DNA from: Daphnia pulex
Taxonomy: Eukaryota > Arthropoda > Branchiopoda > Diplostraca > Daphniidae
Reading direction: 5' to 3'
Length of the DNA: 64,000 nucleotides
Assembly: GCF_021134715.1 (NCBI RefSeq)
Contig: NC_060023.1
Location: 806,001 to 870,000 of the forward strand
A model generated the notes under the pieces. That model was not told where the DNA came from. It made no database searches and worked only from the letters and a program-made list of their open reading frames with translations. The translations under genes were made by a program, and so were the position numbers. This document shows, in pieces, positions 44,721 to 57,479 of this stretch (position 1 is the first letter of the stretch; each line of letters starts with the position of its first letter).

Positions 44721-46893
44721 TACGAAAAATAAGTCAATTTTTGGGTACCTGGGCATATCTCATCGTCACGAAGAAACCGCCAACACAGCACAAACAGCTA
44801 AAGCCCAAAACTTCAAAACTGGTGGTGATATGACGTCAGTCCTTGAATTAAAAATAACAAAAAACAATCAACAATAAATAACAATAAATTGTGTCGCAAC
44901 TTCTTAAAATATCGGTTATTAATTTCTTCTTAAGAATTTAATTTACAGTCACCGGTGAATGGCACAGTTTTTAACTCATTCGGCAATTCCTAATAATTCA
45001 CAAATATAAATGCACAGGGAAAGCGAATCGTGGTAAAATATACAAAGGTCTTCTGGCGATCAACGGGGGGGGGGGATTCTATTCAATTGTGGGAGCTGCG
45101 GGAATAAAACTAAATTCTACGCAATCTGATCTATTCATTGGAAATCAAATTCCAAGATTTTCAGAAATCGAGTGGACTTGTGGACGGTGAAGTCATTGTC
45201 AACTTACTTCTACGTGCAGAGAAAACAAAGCTTAATCAATAAATATATTAAATGTCTTTGAGATGGAAAGGCAGTGGAGGATGTGACTTACACACACACA
45301 ACGCTTTTAAGCCATATTCTAGTTTATAACTTACTCGAAGGAAAAAAAAACGGTACAATTGGCAATGAGAATTGAGATCAAAGATTTGAACTGAATAAAA
45401 TTGATCTTTTCGTTGTCGATGTTTCTTTAGCTCTGGCTTAGTTTGTTGGTGGATTAGCAGTTTATCTGTAAATCGCCTTTGAAAAACCAGGGGCAAAAAA
45501 ATGAAATAAACGTAACTAAATTACTAAAGCACAAAGGAAAAGACGATAGGGAAATTTGAGAAGCCGACAACGATTGGCAAAACAAATTGAGTTATTGATC
45601 ACACAAAACTTTACACACAGCCACAACTACTATTGTATGATCCAGAAATCTTACCTTAACCACAGGCTAGGGTAACTTCTGGGAGATGTAATTTTGAGAG
45701 GTGACCCTGCTCCCTTATCCCATATTAAGGCTGCTCGATAAATAATTGAATATGGAAGAATATGTGGAAGTTAACAGTGTGGCCATCAACATATTTCTGA
45801 AATACTCACTGAAAGAATTTAGTTGTATTAAATGTTTTTGAAAGAAAACAATGGCAAACCTTTACCTCTTTTAATGCAATGTTGCTTTCAATCAGGAAAA
45901 ACAGCGCAGTGTGAAAGCAATTTCACTGTTTTTCACACTGCTGAAGGCACGTAATTCAGAGTCCTAAATGGTACAAGGTAAAATTTGTTCATACTTTGTT
46001 CATACATTTATACTTAGTTGTGATCACTTCTGGCTGTAGCAGGTGATACAAAACAAAAAAAATCTTTATGTCAACCTGCATCTCGTTCTAGTGTCTGATT
46101 CTTCAAGGTAGAATCCACAGTAGAAGATCAGACAGACAGGAAACATTTCATTCAATTAGTTGTAGGAATGGTGATGAAAACCTGACATTGTTGAAAGCTG
46201 TTGGGTAGTCCAGTACCTGCATACACAATCTAGAATTCAAGTAGAAACACAATATGGGTATAAAAATAAGCTTTGTAGGAACTAGAATCAGTAATGATAA
46301 CTTACATTTGATATGGGCGTTAAATTTTTTCCAAAATCACAAGTAAAACTCTAACAAAGCAGCAAGAACTTTCGACATGCTTTCGACATGAGAAGACGAA
46401 AACAATGGGTATTAGCGACAATGCGACATCTAGCTTCCATTAAACGAACCATTTTACCCAATTAGTTTTCGTGGGGAGGAGTTAAAATTTGATTACGTCA
46501 TCACGCGTAAATTACTGATTGCTAAGTACAAATTAATAATTCGACTTTGATTTTCGACATCGTCACGTCACCTACTCCCGATTTTTAAAACTGGTTCTGT
46601 GTATGTTCGGCACTAGCAGGTCGAGTTTGCTAGATAAAAGGCTAGCTAACCACTTGCCAATTGGTCAATCAATTAACATTGTATATTTCTACGATCACTT
46701 CATTGTAAACAAGGAAGAATGTTGAGAAATGAGAAGTGAATCTTGGTCGTAGCATTAAACTGCATTTCCAGTGGAAGACCAACTTTTGGGTTCTTTTTAT
46801 CGAAGATTGCATAATATATTTTAATAACGTGTAATCGTTTGAAGAATTTATTAAATAATAATCTGAGAATTAAGAAAACGCAATTGATGAGAA
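44721..46893. other. Intergenic, no gene seen
   Basis: Contains a poly-G run at 45065-45074 and the 3' flank of the cuticle gene (minus strand). A GATAAAAGG with a following GGTCAATCAATTAACATT near 46630-46680 looks like an orphan arthropod promoter but no gene follows it. Confidence 0.4.
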
Positions 46894-48663
46894 CTAATAT
46901 TTAGGGTAGGCCGCAGGGGCTTTGTAGGCTGGAGTAGTGTAGGCTGGAGTAGTGTAGGCTGGAGTAGTGTAGACTGGCTCCTTGTAGGCTGGGGTAGTGT
47001 AGGATGGCGCGGTGTAAGCGGGGGCGACGTAGGCCGGTTGTTTATATTCGGGAGCCTTGTAGGATGGAGCGGAGTAGGAAGCATCAGCTTTGGATTGGGG
47101 CTCAGCGTACTCGGGGTACTTGGCTTCCCCTTCGTATTTCACATCAGCGGTGTATCCGTTGGCGTCAGCCTTGTAGGTGACGATCTGGATGCGGCTGTCG
47201 GGGAGAACAACGCGGTAAGATCCGCTGACTACGTTGTAGTCAGCCTTCTCGTTGTGCTCGAAGTCGTTGTAAGATTCTTTATCCTGGACATCGTATCCGA
47301 AGCTGTAGGGTTGCGGGGCCTGAAAATGTGACAATTCAATCGATAAATTTATGGCATCTGAGTCATTTAATTAAATTAAAACTTACGTATGTCACTTCTT
47401 CGTATTTGGGAGTTTCGTATTTAGGTGCCTCGTACTTGGGAGCTTCGTATTTAGGAGTCTCGTACTTGGGGGCCTCGTATTTAGGAGCCTCGTATTTAGG
47501 AGTCTCGTACTTGGGAGCCTCGTACTTGGGGGCCTCGTATTTAGGAGTCTCGTACTTGGGAGCCTCGTACTTGGGGGCCTCGTATTTAGGAGCCTCGTAT
47601 TTAGGAGTCTCGTACTTGGGAGCCTCGTACTTGGGGGCCTCGTATTTAGGAGTCTCGTACTTGGGAGTCTCGTACTTGGGGGCCTCGTATTTAGGAGCCT
47701 CGTATTTAGGAGTCTCGTACTTGGGAGCCTCGTACTTGGGGGCCTCGTATTTAGGAGTCTCGTACTTGGGAGCCTCGTACTTGGGGGACTCGTATTTAGG
47801 AGCCTCGTATTTAGGAGCCTCGTATTTAGGAGTCTCGTACTTGGGGGCTTCGTATTTAGGAGTCTTGTACTTGGGGGCCTCGTATTTAGGAGCCTCGTAT
47901 TTAGGAGTCTCGTACTTGGGAGCCTCGTACTTGGGGGCCTCGTATTTAGGAGCCTCGTATTTAGGAGTCTCGTACTTGGGAGCCTCGTACTTGGGGGACT
48001 CGTATTTAGGAGCCTCGTATTTAGGAGTCTCGTACTTGGGGGCTTCGTATTTAGGAGTCTTGTACTTGGGGGCCTCGTATTTAGGAGCCTCGTATTTAGG
48101 AGTCTCGTACTTGGGAGCCTCGTACTTGGGGGACTCGTATTTAGGAGCCTCGTATTTAGGAGTCTCGTACTTGGGGGCTTCGTATTTAGGAGTCTTGTAC
48201 TTGGGGGCCTCGTATTTAGGAGCCTCGTATTTAGGAGTCTCGTACTTGGGAGCCTCGTACTTGGGGGACTCGTATTTAGGAGCCTCGTATTTAGGAGTCT
48301 CGTACTTGGGGGCTTCGTACTTGGGGGCTTCGTACTTGGGGGCCTCGTTTTTAGGAGCCTCGTATTTAGGAGTCTCGTACTTGGGGGCCTCATATTTAGG
48401 AGTCTCGTACTTGGGAGTGTTGTATTTTGGGGCTTCGTATTCAGCAGCCTTGTAGGAATCGGCAGCAGCGAACGCAATAAGGGCAACGACGATAAAGAAC
48501 TGGAATTGAAAAAAAAAAGAAAATTATTTTAAGCAATAGAAATATTCACTTCTCGAGTCTCAACAAAAAAGTTGAACTGAAGTCGTTGTCAAGAAAGACT
48601 TTCTTCTGGATGTTCAATTGGTGAAATGTGCACTTTTTGTGTGGTTACGATATTTACCTTCAT
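46894..48663 (-). CDS. Chitin-binding cuticle protein (R&R type) with giant KYEAP repeat
   Basis: Exons 48663-48658 (Met-Lys), 48499-47387 and 47319-46894 join in phase 0 and give 514 residues. Signal peptide MKFFIVVALIAFAAA is split after residue 2 by the first intron, common in cuticle genes. Residues about 20-373 are an almost perfect repeat of five residues (KYEAP, KYETP, with rare KYESP and YKTP). Exon 3 encodes one chitin_bind_4 domain: YSFGYDVQDKESYNDFEHNE, then GSYRVVLPDSRIQIVTYKAD and NGYTADVKYEGEA, which fits the extended Rebers-Riddiford consensus. A Tyr/Pro/Ala tail of YTTPAY units follows. The protein should bind chitin in the exoskeleton; the repeat probably forms an extended, Tyr-rich, cross-linkable spacer. 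No stop or frame change interrupts the repeat. Confidence 0.93.
47395..48440. repeat. 15-nt coding minisatellite with higher-order units
   Basis: About 70 monomers of 15 nt (minus strand AAGTACGAG + GCCCCC style) within exon 2 of the cuticle gene. Variants are ordered: a rare Lys-Thr monomer (agtcttgtac on the plus strand) recurs at 47861, 48056 and 48191, spaced by 195 and 135 nt, exact multiples of 15. This shows block duplications. The sequence leaves long open frames on both strands. Confidence 0.9.
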
Positions 48664-48700
48664 GTTGGAGCAGTAGTTGACTTGTTTGAAACAGCTGGAT

Positions 48701-48738
48701 AACTGATACTTTCCAACTCATTCCTCCACGATTTTATA
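48701..48738 (-). promoter_or_regulatory. Core promoter of the cuticle gene
   Basis: TATAAAA on the minus strand (48738-48732) and TCAGTT initiator (48706-48701) about 32 bp downstream, 40 bp before the start codon. Confidence 0.75.
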
Positions 48739-50149
48739 CGAAAAAGAGTGACGACCGATGGCAATATGAGGGTGGAGCTGCAGGTAAAAAGAAGGTGAAG
48801 GTAAAACCGCAAATTTAGATATCAACATTGGTTAGTATTAGATTGTCGATGCTGAACGAAAAATCAATGCATCGGGAATATTTATTGTTAACCGATTTTG
48901 GCCAAATAACTTTCTAGAATTGTTGTCTTACGAAGAACTACGAGGATTTTCGAAAATTTGTGCATAAACCTGAAGCAAATTCATGCACCTTTTGGTACTG
49001 GCTATGACGACGAGTCTACAATAAAATAACTGTTAAAGATATTCTTTTTTATAACGTAATTAAGATTATTGATGACCTTAACTCAATTCACAATTTTTCC
49101 GTGCCCAAGATTCAAGGTGTCTAAGTTACAACTTACAAGTGAAAATATTTCCCTGCACAGGTTTCAGCAAATTGCTAACCACAGAAGCGAATAGCCGCCC
49201 GGCATGTCGTTCAAATGTCGGTCAGTGGTTCCAACTTCAACGTAAGACTTTCCCTTTCTCAAATCTCCCTTGCCTGAACAACAAGGAAACAGAAGGGGAT
49301 TGTCGTGATTAAGACACATGACTGCCCAATAGCTCCCATCTACAGGTTTTCTACCAACATCCTACCAGTAGGGTCTATCTAGATCCTATTATACTGGATC
49401 GTCATAAAGATGGCGTGGAAAAAATGGAACCCAAGACACTTTAAACGATGTTAGATAACGACTCGTTTTTAGCACGATCTCTATTGCAGAATTATGCAAT
49501 TTGCGAAGTATGAATAAACCCATCTGCTTGACAAAAAAGGGCCACTACAGAAAATGGCACGAATCTTCTGATCGCTTTTCCCCAGCCCCATCAATTAATA
49601 CCGGCCGCTTTCATACGTTGGAATTGAATAATTTGGAGTTGGAATACGTATCTGCCCTGCACTAACTATCTGACATTTGCACTACCATAAAAACATTCAT
49701 GCAACCTCCAAAAGACGCGAACATTGCGAGCAGATGAGAGAGAACAAAGGTATGGCAGCGGAATACGTATCCTGATTACTTGCTGAATCTACTCATACCT
49801 TACTTACTACTTATTTCATTTAAGGCAACTTAATGAAAATCCCTTTGATAAGAATACCTATATTCCAGACGCTTTTGGCAATCGACAAATCGCAGCTGTT
49901 GCTGAGTCACTTTAAAAAAAAGTTAATTGCTGTGTCAATGAAGAGAGACGAATTATTTCCAGCTACGTAGCTCCTCATCTAATCAACACTTCTTACCCCG
50001 GAGTGGAAATATGTGCCCTTTACGAAACGGCTCGTCTAGGACGGTTGTTATCAAACGTAAAACACTGAATGCAAAAACTCGGACTGGTTATCAACGACGT
50101 CACGTCTTTTAAATACCCCATAGCCATCAAACGATGGCAGGGACATCGA
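48739..50149. other. Intergenic, no gene seen
   Basis: Upstream flank of the cuticle gene; no coding frame, tRNA or repeat recognised. Confidence 0.4.
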
Positions 50150-50880
50150 TCAGAGAGTAAGAAGCGTTTTCATTGCTGTGATTTTGGCAACTGACAATTT
50201 CGTAAAACGAATGGAAATTCGAAAAAACTTAGAAAAATCATACCGACGTAGTTCGGAAATTCCAACGATGCAATATCCAATTTAGTTTCATTTTGAGACA
50301 GTCTAGAAGTTTTTTAACCCAAAGAAAAATTCAAGAAGAAAGCAAAACCCACCGAGATATCATTCCGATGGAAATGTTGGATTTTTACAGAAATTTACCA
50401 TTGAAAATGGCAGGACTATTCAACTAGATAAACTCTAACTGCCCTAAAATTGATTTTGTGCTAAAAGTGGATGACGACATGTACGTTAACGTGCACATTC
50501 GACAAAATGACTATTTTAGGTCAGAGTAACCGAATCGGAAAACCAGTATATAAACAACTATAGTGTCCACAACGAAGTAGGACCTCAACAACTACTACGT
50601 AGTGGGTTACGCTACAACTTTTAGATTTTGAAACGAAATGGAATTTACAAAATTATTGATTAAAAAAACTTACTTAGGTGGGTCGCATAAAATATCATTG
50701 GATGAGCGGCCATGGAAAACGTATCCCAATTACGTGGATGGACCTGCTTATTTGATGCACGGGACTTAGATCCTTCCGCTATTGGCCGCCATTCAAACGA
50801 CTCCAATGATTCCATTCGAAGATATCTACCTAACTGGAATCTGTTCAGAAAAAGCCGGGGTTACAAACCAACATTCTTTT
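50150..50880 (+). pseudogene. Beta-1,3-galactosyltransferase (GT31) pseudogene
   Basis: Scattered blocks of a GT31 enzyme appear in order on the plus strand: SVFIAVILATDNFVKRMEIR, QEESKTHRDIIPMEMLDFYR then NLPLKMAGLFN, KIDFVLKVDDDMYVNV with the metal-binding DDD motif, then SLDERPWKTYPNYVDGPAYL and PFEDIYLTGICSEKAG with the conserved EDVY-type motif. They lie in different frames with several stops, and the segment after the DDD motif is eroded. Working relatives transfer galactose or N-acetylglucosamine in the Golgi; this copy cannot. No start or membrane anchor is visible. Confidence 0.85.
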
Positions 50881-51540
50881 TGATACAACAGATGAGTTTT
50901 ATCCAATGAACTGGCTGCATAAGAATATAATTTAACATGGATCTTTCTATAGATAATTTCTATAGCGGTTTCCTGCAATGTAAACCGAAAGATTCTGTCC
51001 AATTTGATATTCCGTGATTGATTACTGATTAGTTCCATAAACCCCAAATAACCATAGAATTCCGTGTTCTCTTATATTATTTAAAGTTTGACGATGCTAT
51101 ACTTTTACAAAACGGAAAAAAATATTCAAAAACGTTGCCCAATCATAGCAATTAATTTTAGGTAAATGATTGCATAGATCAAATTCGTTTTTCTATTTAA
51201 TGGTTAAAACAAATAGAATCACGCTCGTCAGCACAAGCCTCAATTCTGCTGAGCCCACTAATACGAATTGTTCTAATAAACATTCAATGTTAAAAATCAC
51301 AAACGACTGAGTACCTCTTGCCACAGACTGTGCTCTGGCTGATTGGCACGGCACTGGCGACGGAATTTCCTCCCTTTTCTTGTCGATGGATCCTCAGCAG
51401 ATAACCTTGTTCCATTGGCGTAGGTCCAATCTAAAAAATAAATCAGACAATGAAACTGCTATAACACAAAAAACACGGTAGAAAATTTCGTTATCAACGA
51501 TCGCTATCCATAAAGCTTTTCACTAATCAAAACTTAAAGG

Positions 51541-51645
51541 AAAATGAAAAAGGTATTGTTAGATGAGTGGCCGCTGTAAACGTTTCCAGATTACTTTGAT
51601 GGGTCTGCCCATTACCTGGATTAAAGTGAATTTGCCATCGAGCCA
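51541..51645 (+). pseudogene. Second GT31 fragment
   Basis: Reads KVLLDEWPL, stop, TFPDYFDGSAHYL, stop. This matches KISLDERPWKTYPNYVDGPA of the relic at 50150-50880, so a second, shorter copy or a tandem duplicate is present about 850 bp downstream. Confidence 0.7.
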
Positions 51646-51749
51646 ATGCAATTAGTAAATAAGTCAATTGACGCGCTCATAATTCTAGCCTGGTACTGAA
51701 TCAGAAGTACCCCAAAAGAAAATAGATGCCTTCTACAGTTTTATACCAG

Positions 51750-53635
51750 TAAATAAATCTTACAGGTTGCACTCTCTTAACAAATAAAATGCCCAAGATA
51801 AAGGCAAATAATAATATTATACACACTTATTTTCAAGTTCAACTTTACCAGAATTTCACACCTTATTTTGATATGTCGGATTTACTGTCTGGTTGCACTC
51901 CTTTCTCGGTCAGAATTCTCAAGACAGCATGGTGGATTACTGGATTTAAACACCTGATATTTCTCCGGGAAAAATACGGATGTGTCTCTTGAGGACACAC
52001 GATGAGACTGCCTGCAATGGATACAGAATGAAATCATTTGATTACTCGTTGAACATCAAGCTTTTCTAACTTAACGCCAAGTTCCTCGTTATGTCAAAGC
52101 TCCTACAGAAACTGTATTGATACTACTAATTTCCTTACTTTTGTTCAACACATCTTTTTCAAAATATTTTCAAATACATTTCAAACTAACATTGACAGGA
52201 AACTACTAGCATAGAAGTAAGAAAGCCTTGAAATTAATCCTTAAGGCTTAACCTAATTAACAAGAAACAAAAACATCACAAACTAACTAACTGCATTGCA
52301 AATTAGTAGCAAAAGCATGTGGCTTACATTTTTACACCAATATTAGTGTAAACCACACTAAGTAGTCCCCTTTAGAAACTTCCTTCTCTCGTTAGAACAG
52401 TCCCTTTGGATGAACCTATTAGAAAAATAAAATGAAAACTTTATTGCTGAACACTAGAATTTAACAGTTAGGGCTAGATACTATTTCTAAATAAAGGGAA
52501 TATTTTCAGAACATATCACAACAACGATATCAGTACTAAAACACATTGTGATGCATTCTGAATGTGCAATTCGAGAACCCCCCAAAAAATGCAGATTTAC
52601 CAATGATGTGCCCTGATACATTTTACTTGACTTGTAAAACGCATTCTCAAAACAACAGAATGCATTCAATAAGTTTTTCTTCCCACTCACCTATACACAT
52701 TACTTTTTCATCAAGTCAATCCACATGTGGAATGTACTGAGATGTATCTCATTTCTCAGTGTGATGTGATGGAAACAGGATAAGATGCTTTTACATATTA
52801 TACATATAATCCCAAATACATAAGCGATTCTCATGTCTTCTCATGTCATGACAAGATCACATGAAATAAACTAACGAAATTCAAAAAATCAAAACCAGAG
52901 AAAAAACATTCAAGCTGATTTCAAGACAAAAAAGTTATTCAGCTCAGGCCTGAACTGAATCAATCAGCTGTTAGCACTCATCAACGGAGACACCTAGCGG
53001 AGAAGCTATCAACGGTTTACACGAATTCAATTGGCGCTGATTTCAATTGATTTTAGAAAACCTTTACAAATCTTAAACTCGTGGTCGTGGTTACGTGGTA
53101 GATTCAAGTGAGCAACTTAAAGAACCGATGAGATATTTTATGAAAAAAGAAAATAATTTGGAATACCAAGAAAAAGTATGGGCTAATCAACCATCACCAT
53201 AAATTAACCTCAAACCTGTCTTATTTAATCTTCAATGTTGCAAATAGGAAATCCATAGTTTGAAAAAACAGTAGATTGATAAAACCTTAACAGCACTGCT
53301 GTCCCCCTGGATTTTGTTATCTCCTTAAGTTTGGTTTACCTTGATATCACCATTATCCCTACATTAACCTTGAATCACAGTTTAAAAAACCTTGAGATAG
53401 TCTTTTTTCACAAGTTAATGGCCTTCGTGTCTCATTTAAAAGGCTGGCCATCCAACGTTCCATCGTCAGTCTACTCTTCATAGTTGGTCGAGAGAGTAAC
53501 ACAGAACTTTTCTCTTGGCCAGCTATGGACTGTAGGCTGGACCCCGTTCCTTTACATTTCGTCCTGTAGTTGATCAAATGGAACCAAAACTTTCTGTGCC
53601 ATTTGATCAATTACTGCCGTGATGTAATAGAATTT
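51750..53635. repeat. Dispersed 1.8-kb repeat, copy 2
   Basis: Partner of 3335-5165 in the same orientation. Shared blocks include ttcaagttcaactttaccag (51835), tggcgctgatttcaattg (about 53034), aaaggctggccatccaacg (about 53438) and the end hairpin at 53570-53610. Homology stops after cgtgatgtaa. It starts directly after the second GT31 fragment. Confidence 0.75.
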
Positions 53636-54161
53636 TACTAGGGAATGTCGCACCGGCACATTAAAAAAATTCTGAAAACGACTAAGATTTTACTAAAGCT
53701 AAAAAAATAGTACATGCCTAGGTTTTGGTCCATATTAAGACAGAACAAATGAGTAATCCATGGTAGGAAGGTATCCTAAAAATTAATGAGTATTACGAGG
53801 AATGCAGTACCTCGATACAGAAGAAAACGAAAATTTACATATGGTAACACTGATCAAGTAAAAAAGTGAGTTACTCACTTAAAAAGAGCGCAAAAATTGT
53901 AAACATCGCCATATCGACTTTGTTTTTAAAAAATGTAGGTCTTGAAGAATATCCAGAAGGATATATCGATATAGAAGGATCCTATTGAAATTAGTCTTGT
54001 GGTTGTAAATATAAATCTAGTTTAAGGGTGGGAAGGGAAACTGGGAATATGCTGATGAGTCCTTTTGGTAGTGATGCAGGCCATTGGGAGTTTCAGCGCT
54101 ACCTTTGGGACATGAAGCGCTCTGTAAATAAAGAACGGCACTTCGTTCTTTAAAGGACCCT
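53636..54161. other. Intergenic, no gene seen
   Basis: Only short frames. The sequence aaataaagaacggcacttcg at 54125 also occurs, with one change, at 5207 just past copy 1 of the dispersed repeat, so the two loci share flank as well. Confidence 0.45.
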
Positions 54162-54805
54162 AAGTGGTGTAGTACTTCGGAGCTTTAGTGTAGTAGCACT
54201 AAGGCCTTTTAAAGAGAAAAAGTATGTGGTTAACGGTAGACTCTCTATATAGAGTTTGGCAGAAGCTATTAATCATAGTAGGTTTCCTGGTTAGACTCTG
54301 GACCATTTAAAAGATTTTGGTTAAAACGCCATCAGGGTAGGCCAATCTTGACGCTACCTATTCACACAAGTTGATAATTACAATAGTAGTAACTAAAGAT
54401 TGAAAATAACATGATAGAATTCTCTAACATACCCGAATTGAAGGTAAACGCCTTACTCCAGCGATAGCATTGCACCATAGACCACGCTATTGATGACGCT
54501 TCGGAGCTTTAGTGTAGAGTAGCACTAAGGCCTTTTAAAGAGAAAAAGTATGTGGTTAACGGTAGACTCTCTATATAGAGTTAGGCAGAAGCTATTAGTC
54601 ATAGTAGGTTTCCTGGTTAGACTCAGGACCCTCTAAAAGATATTGGTTAAAAACGAAGATTGGCCATTATCTAGGAATAGTAAAATACAGATATGTGTGT
54701 AACATTCATGTATCCTGTTTGAAGGTGCAAATTAGTCATACTAGGTTTCCTGGTTAGTCTCAGGATCCTCGAAAAGATTTTGGTTAAAAACGAAAATATT
54801 GTAAG
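54162..54805. repeat. Three partial copies of a 160-bp repeat carrying a YYT scrap
   Basis: Copies at 54162-54330 and 54497-54655, and a 3' part at 54725-54800. Shared blocks are actaaggccttttaaagaga, atgtggttaacggtagactc, the palindrome ctctatatagag and taggtttcctggttag. The first two start with gtagtacttcggagctttag (in part), which on the minus strand codes YYTKAPKYYT, the repeat of the 40.6-43.8 kb array. Confidence 0.7.
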
Positions 54806-56919
54806 ACTCCTCCCGTCTCCCGGTCTGTTGCCCGAAAGGATTGACGTGTGATCAATACTCTCAGCCGACAGGTATCAGGGCCGAGTACGAAATCTACATA
54901 CGATGCTAGCTATTACGGGGGATACCATAATTTTGGAACTTACGGTTGGTACATGCTACAAACAGAACAAAATAGTACTTCGAAGTCTCTGTGTTGTAGC
55001 TGAAGAAAATTATAAATCTTCTTCGAGAGAAGAGAGAAAAAAAGGAGGTTATGACCCAATGTAACTTGGGAATTAAATAAAATCTATCGTTGATTACCCC
55101 ACGTCTAGACATTAAAAAAAGAAATATTTGACTACCGTGCTTCTTCCCAACAGAAAGCTACAAATAATAAACTGCAATGGGAATTTGGAGAGTCCCACTG
55201 CTTGCCAACTGCATTGCACATTAACTCATGAACCGGAATATATTCAAAGCTGAAAAATACTACACAATATTTAAGTAATGTCTTACTTTATTTCGTTTGC
55301 CAGGTCACATCAACGTAGACTCCTCTTCAACCATCAGAACGCAGCTGGAACATCCTCTTCGCATGTTTCTCATCTTCTCGCCTCTTCTCTGTAAGTGTAC
55401 GTATGGATATCTAACCCCGCATTCGTGTACTTCTGTGTTATTTAATAAAAAATTTTAAAATAAATACATAAATTGTGCAGCAATAGCTTAAATTATACGT
55501 ACTATTCTCTACTAGACGAAGATGGTTTTTCTGCTGGGTGCTGGTTCCGATTTGGGTTTATTTGATTCGCCAAAGTTTTAACAATTCCATGGCTTCCCTT
55601 TTAATCTTCAGGCTAGCGATAATAAAAATTTGAAAAAAAAAAAAAAAATTTTTTACTTAGGACTTGGTTTCTCTTCAGTCTACTTTGCTTCAATAAATTT
55701 ATTTTCATATGCTCACTTTCATAAAGAATGTTCCTAAAGAATGGTGCGAAATGCGTATGGATCGACCGAAGCTTGAACTGCACAAGGATCGGGTAAGGTA
55801 AATGATAACTATAATAATGGTTTCATGTCTTTTCTCGTTATTGAGTGCCATAGTGATGTCATACTGAGCAGATTCACGGTTCTTTTGTTATTCGCTGAGG
55901 TATTCATACCTAATGGCATAAGGGCAAGCGGTACGTTAATCAACAGTTAATTAATCAATAAAACGGAATAGGCCTACCTTTATCTGTAGGTTATTTACGA
56001 ATTCGGTGTAACTGAAGATTGCCATACAAAGTTGGAACGCGTAAAATGTGGGGAGGCTTGAGTTTTGTGCTGTTAGATTCAGAAACGGTTGAGCTTTCCG
56101 GAGCTTTCTTCCAGGTATGCTTTCTTTAGGTAAAATAAAGTTACAACCATCAGTCTGTCATATCCTCTCGTTCATCACATTCAATCAGCGATCTCCTCCG
56201 ATGCGGTTAGTCATGTCGAATTCAATACCTAGTAAATGTTCCAACCAAATGTATCAACCAGTCAAAATCCATAAATAGATAGGGCTAATGTTCAAATTGA
56301 CAAAAGGAGCTTTTTCCACATAAGATAGCAAATTTTACCAGTATACAAGTCTTCTGAGAATGACTGTTTTTGGGTCACTCATCAAACTTTCATTACACAA
56401 TGTTGATTAGCCCAAGTAAGGGGCAATACCAAACTTCTTTGGCAGGAGTCACAGTAGAATTTCAGGGTATCCACCAGCTGAAAAAAATAAAATGTGTGAA
56501 TACAAATATAGTAACAGGTAAAAGTACGCAAAGTTCTTACGTATTTCCAGGCATGACAAAGGTGAATCCAACTTCCAGATGATGAAGAGCTTATTTGTAA
56601 CGAGAAGTAGCTATTTCTTGACTTGTAAATAACTTACCAACTTTGCTACCAGGTTAGGTGTTATTGGATTAACACACATGTAGATTTTTCTTCCAGCCCT
56701 CCTGTTTTCAAAATAAAGTCAAATTTAACCTTCCATAGTCTTCTTCTGCCTCACAGGATCTGTCGATCTTCTAATTCTTTGTTTTTTCACTACTTTTACC
56801 AGCTTTAACTAGCCCATTTAATGTTGTAAGTGATATTACACATTAAGGTAAGCTACAGTCATCAGCACAACCCATGATACGTAGGCAAGTACAACACATT
56901 ATTTTTAATGAAATACCAA
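54806..56919. other. Intergenic, no gene recognised
   Basis: A minor Gly/Tyr-rich frame (ASYYGGYHNFGTYGWYM) lies at about 54905-54955. A poly-A/T block stands at about 55633-55656. No spliced gene could be built. Confidence 0.4.
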
Positions 56920-57215
56920 CTGTGAGTTCATTCATCCAATAAAGGAGAGAGAGACAAGAAAAGACAAAGGTTCATTATAAACTGCCGCCATTCAAGAATT
57001 AAGCTGTGTCATGGCGGCAAATCAAGGCTAATGTCACGGCTGAATCAGCTGTTATCATTCTTGACGAAGCCACCTGACGGACAAGCTATGAACCCTATAC
57101 ACGATTTAAATAAAGCGCTGATTTCAATTTTGTTTAAACCTTTACAACTAATCGCAAGTTCCCTTATTACTGGAAACTCAACTTACAGGTTAAAAGCAAC
57201 TAACTTGTGATTTTA
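56920..57215. repeat. Dispersed repeat, partial copy 3
   Basis: The stretch around 57050-57160 (cagctgttatcattcttgac, gccacctgacgg, agcgctgatttcaatt, aaacctttacaa) lines up with 4500-4620 in copy 1 and 52970-53075 in copy 2. Inverted words TGCCGCCAT/ATGGCGGCA lie nearby at about 56983 and 57013. Confidence 0.6.
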
Positions 57216-57479
57216 AATTCTTTGTAGATTTCGTAGACAATTTTATTTAGCAATGACAAAATTTTTGGACAACGAAATAATAAGGAAAACAATGGGCCAG
57301 TTAAAAACACCATTCAATTTGAATCTTTTGAACTGAATTTTACAAATGCTCATAACAATTTATTGCCGTAACTTTCAAATATTATCGAAAAGACATGGGT
57401 AGTATTTTGCTCAATTGTTTCTCTCTAATTGTTTAACAATTGTAATTAAACGAAAACTTTAGCTGCTCCATGAAATTGT

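Noticed and set aside
47328-48455. A 375-codon plus-strand gene (SYLGA repeats) and a 364-codon alternative minus frame (RLLNTRPPST)
   Set aside because: Both are shadows of the 15-nt repeat. The spliced minus frame gives a signal peptide and a chitin-binding domain; the others give only repeats.
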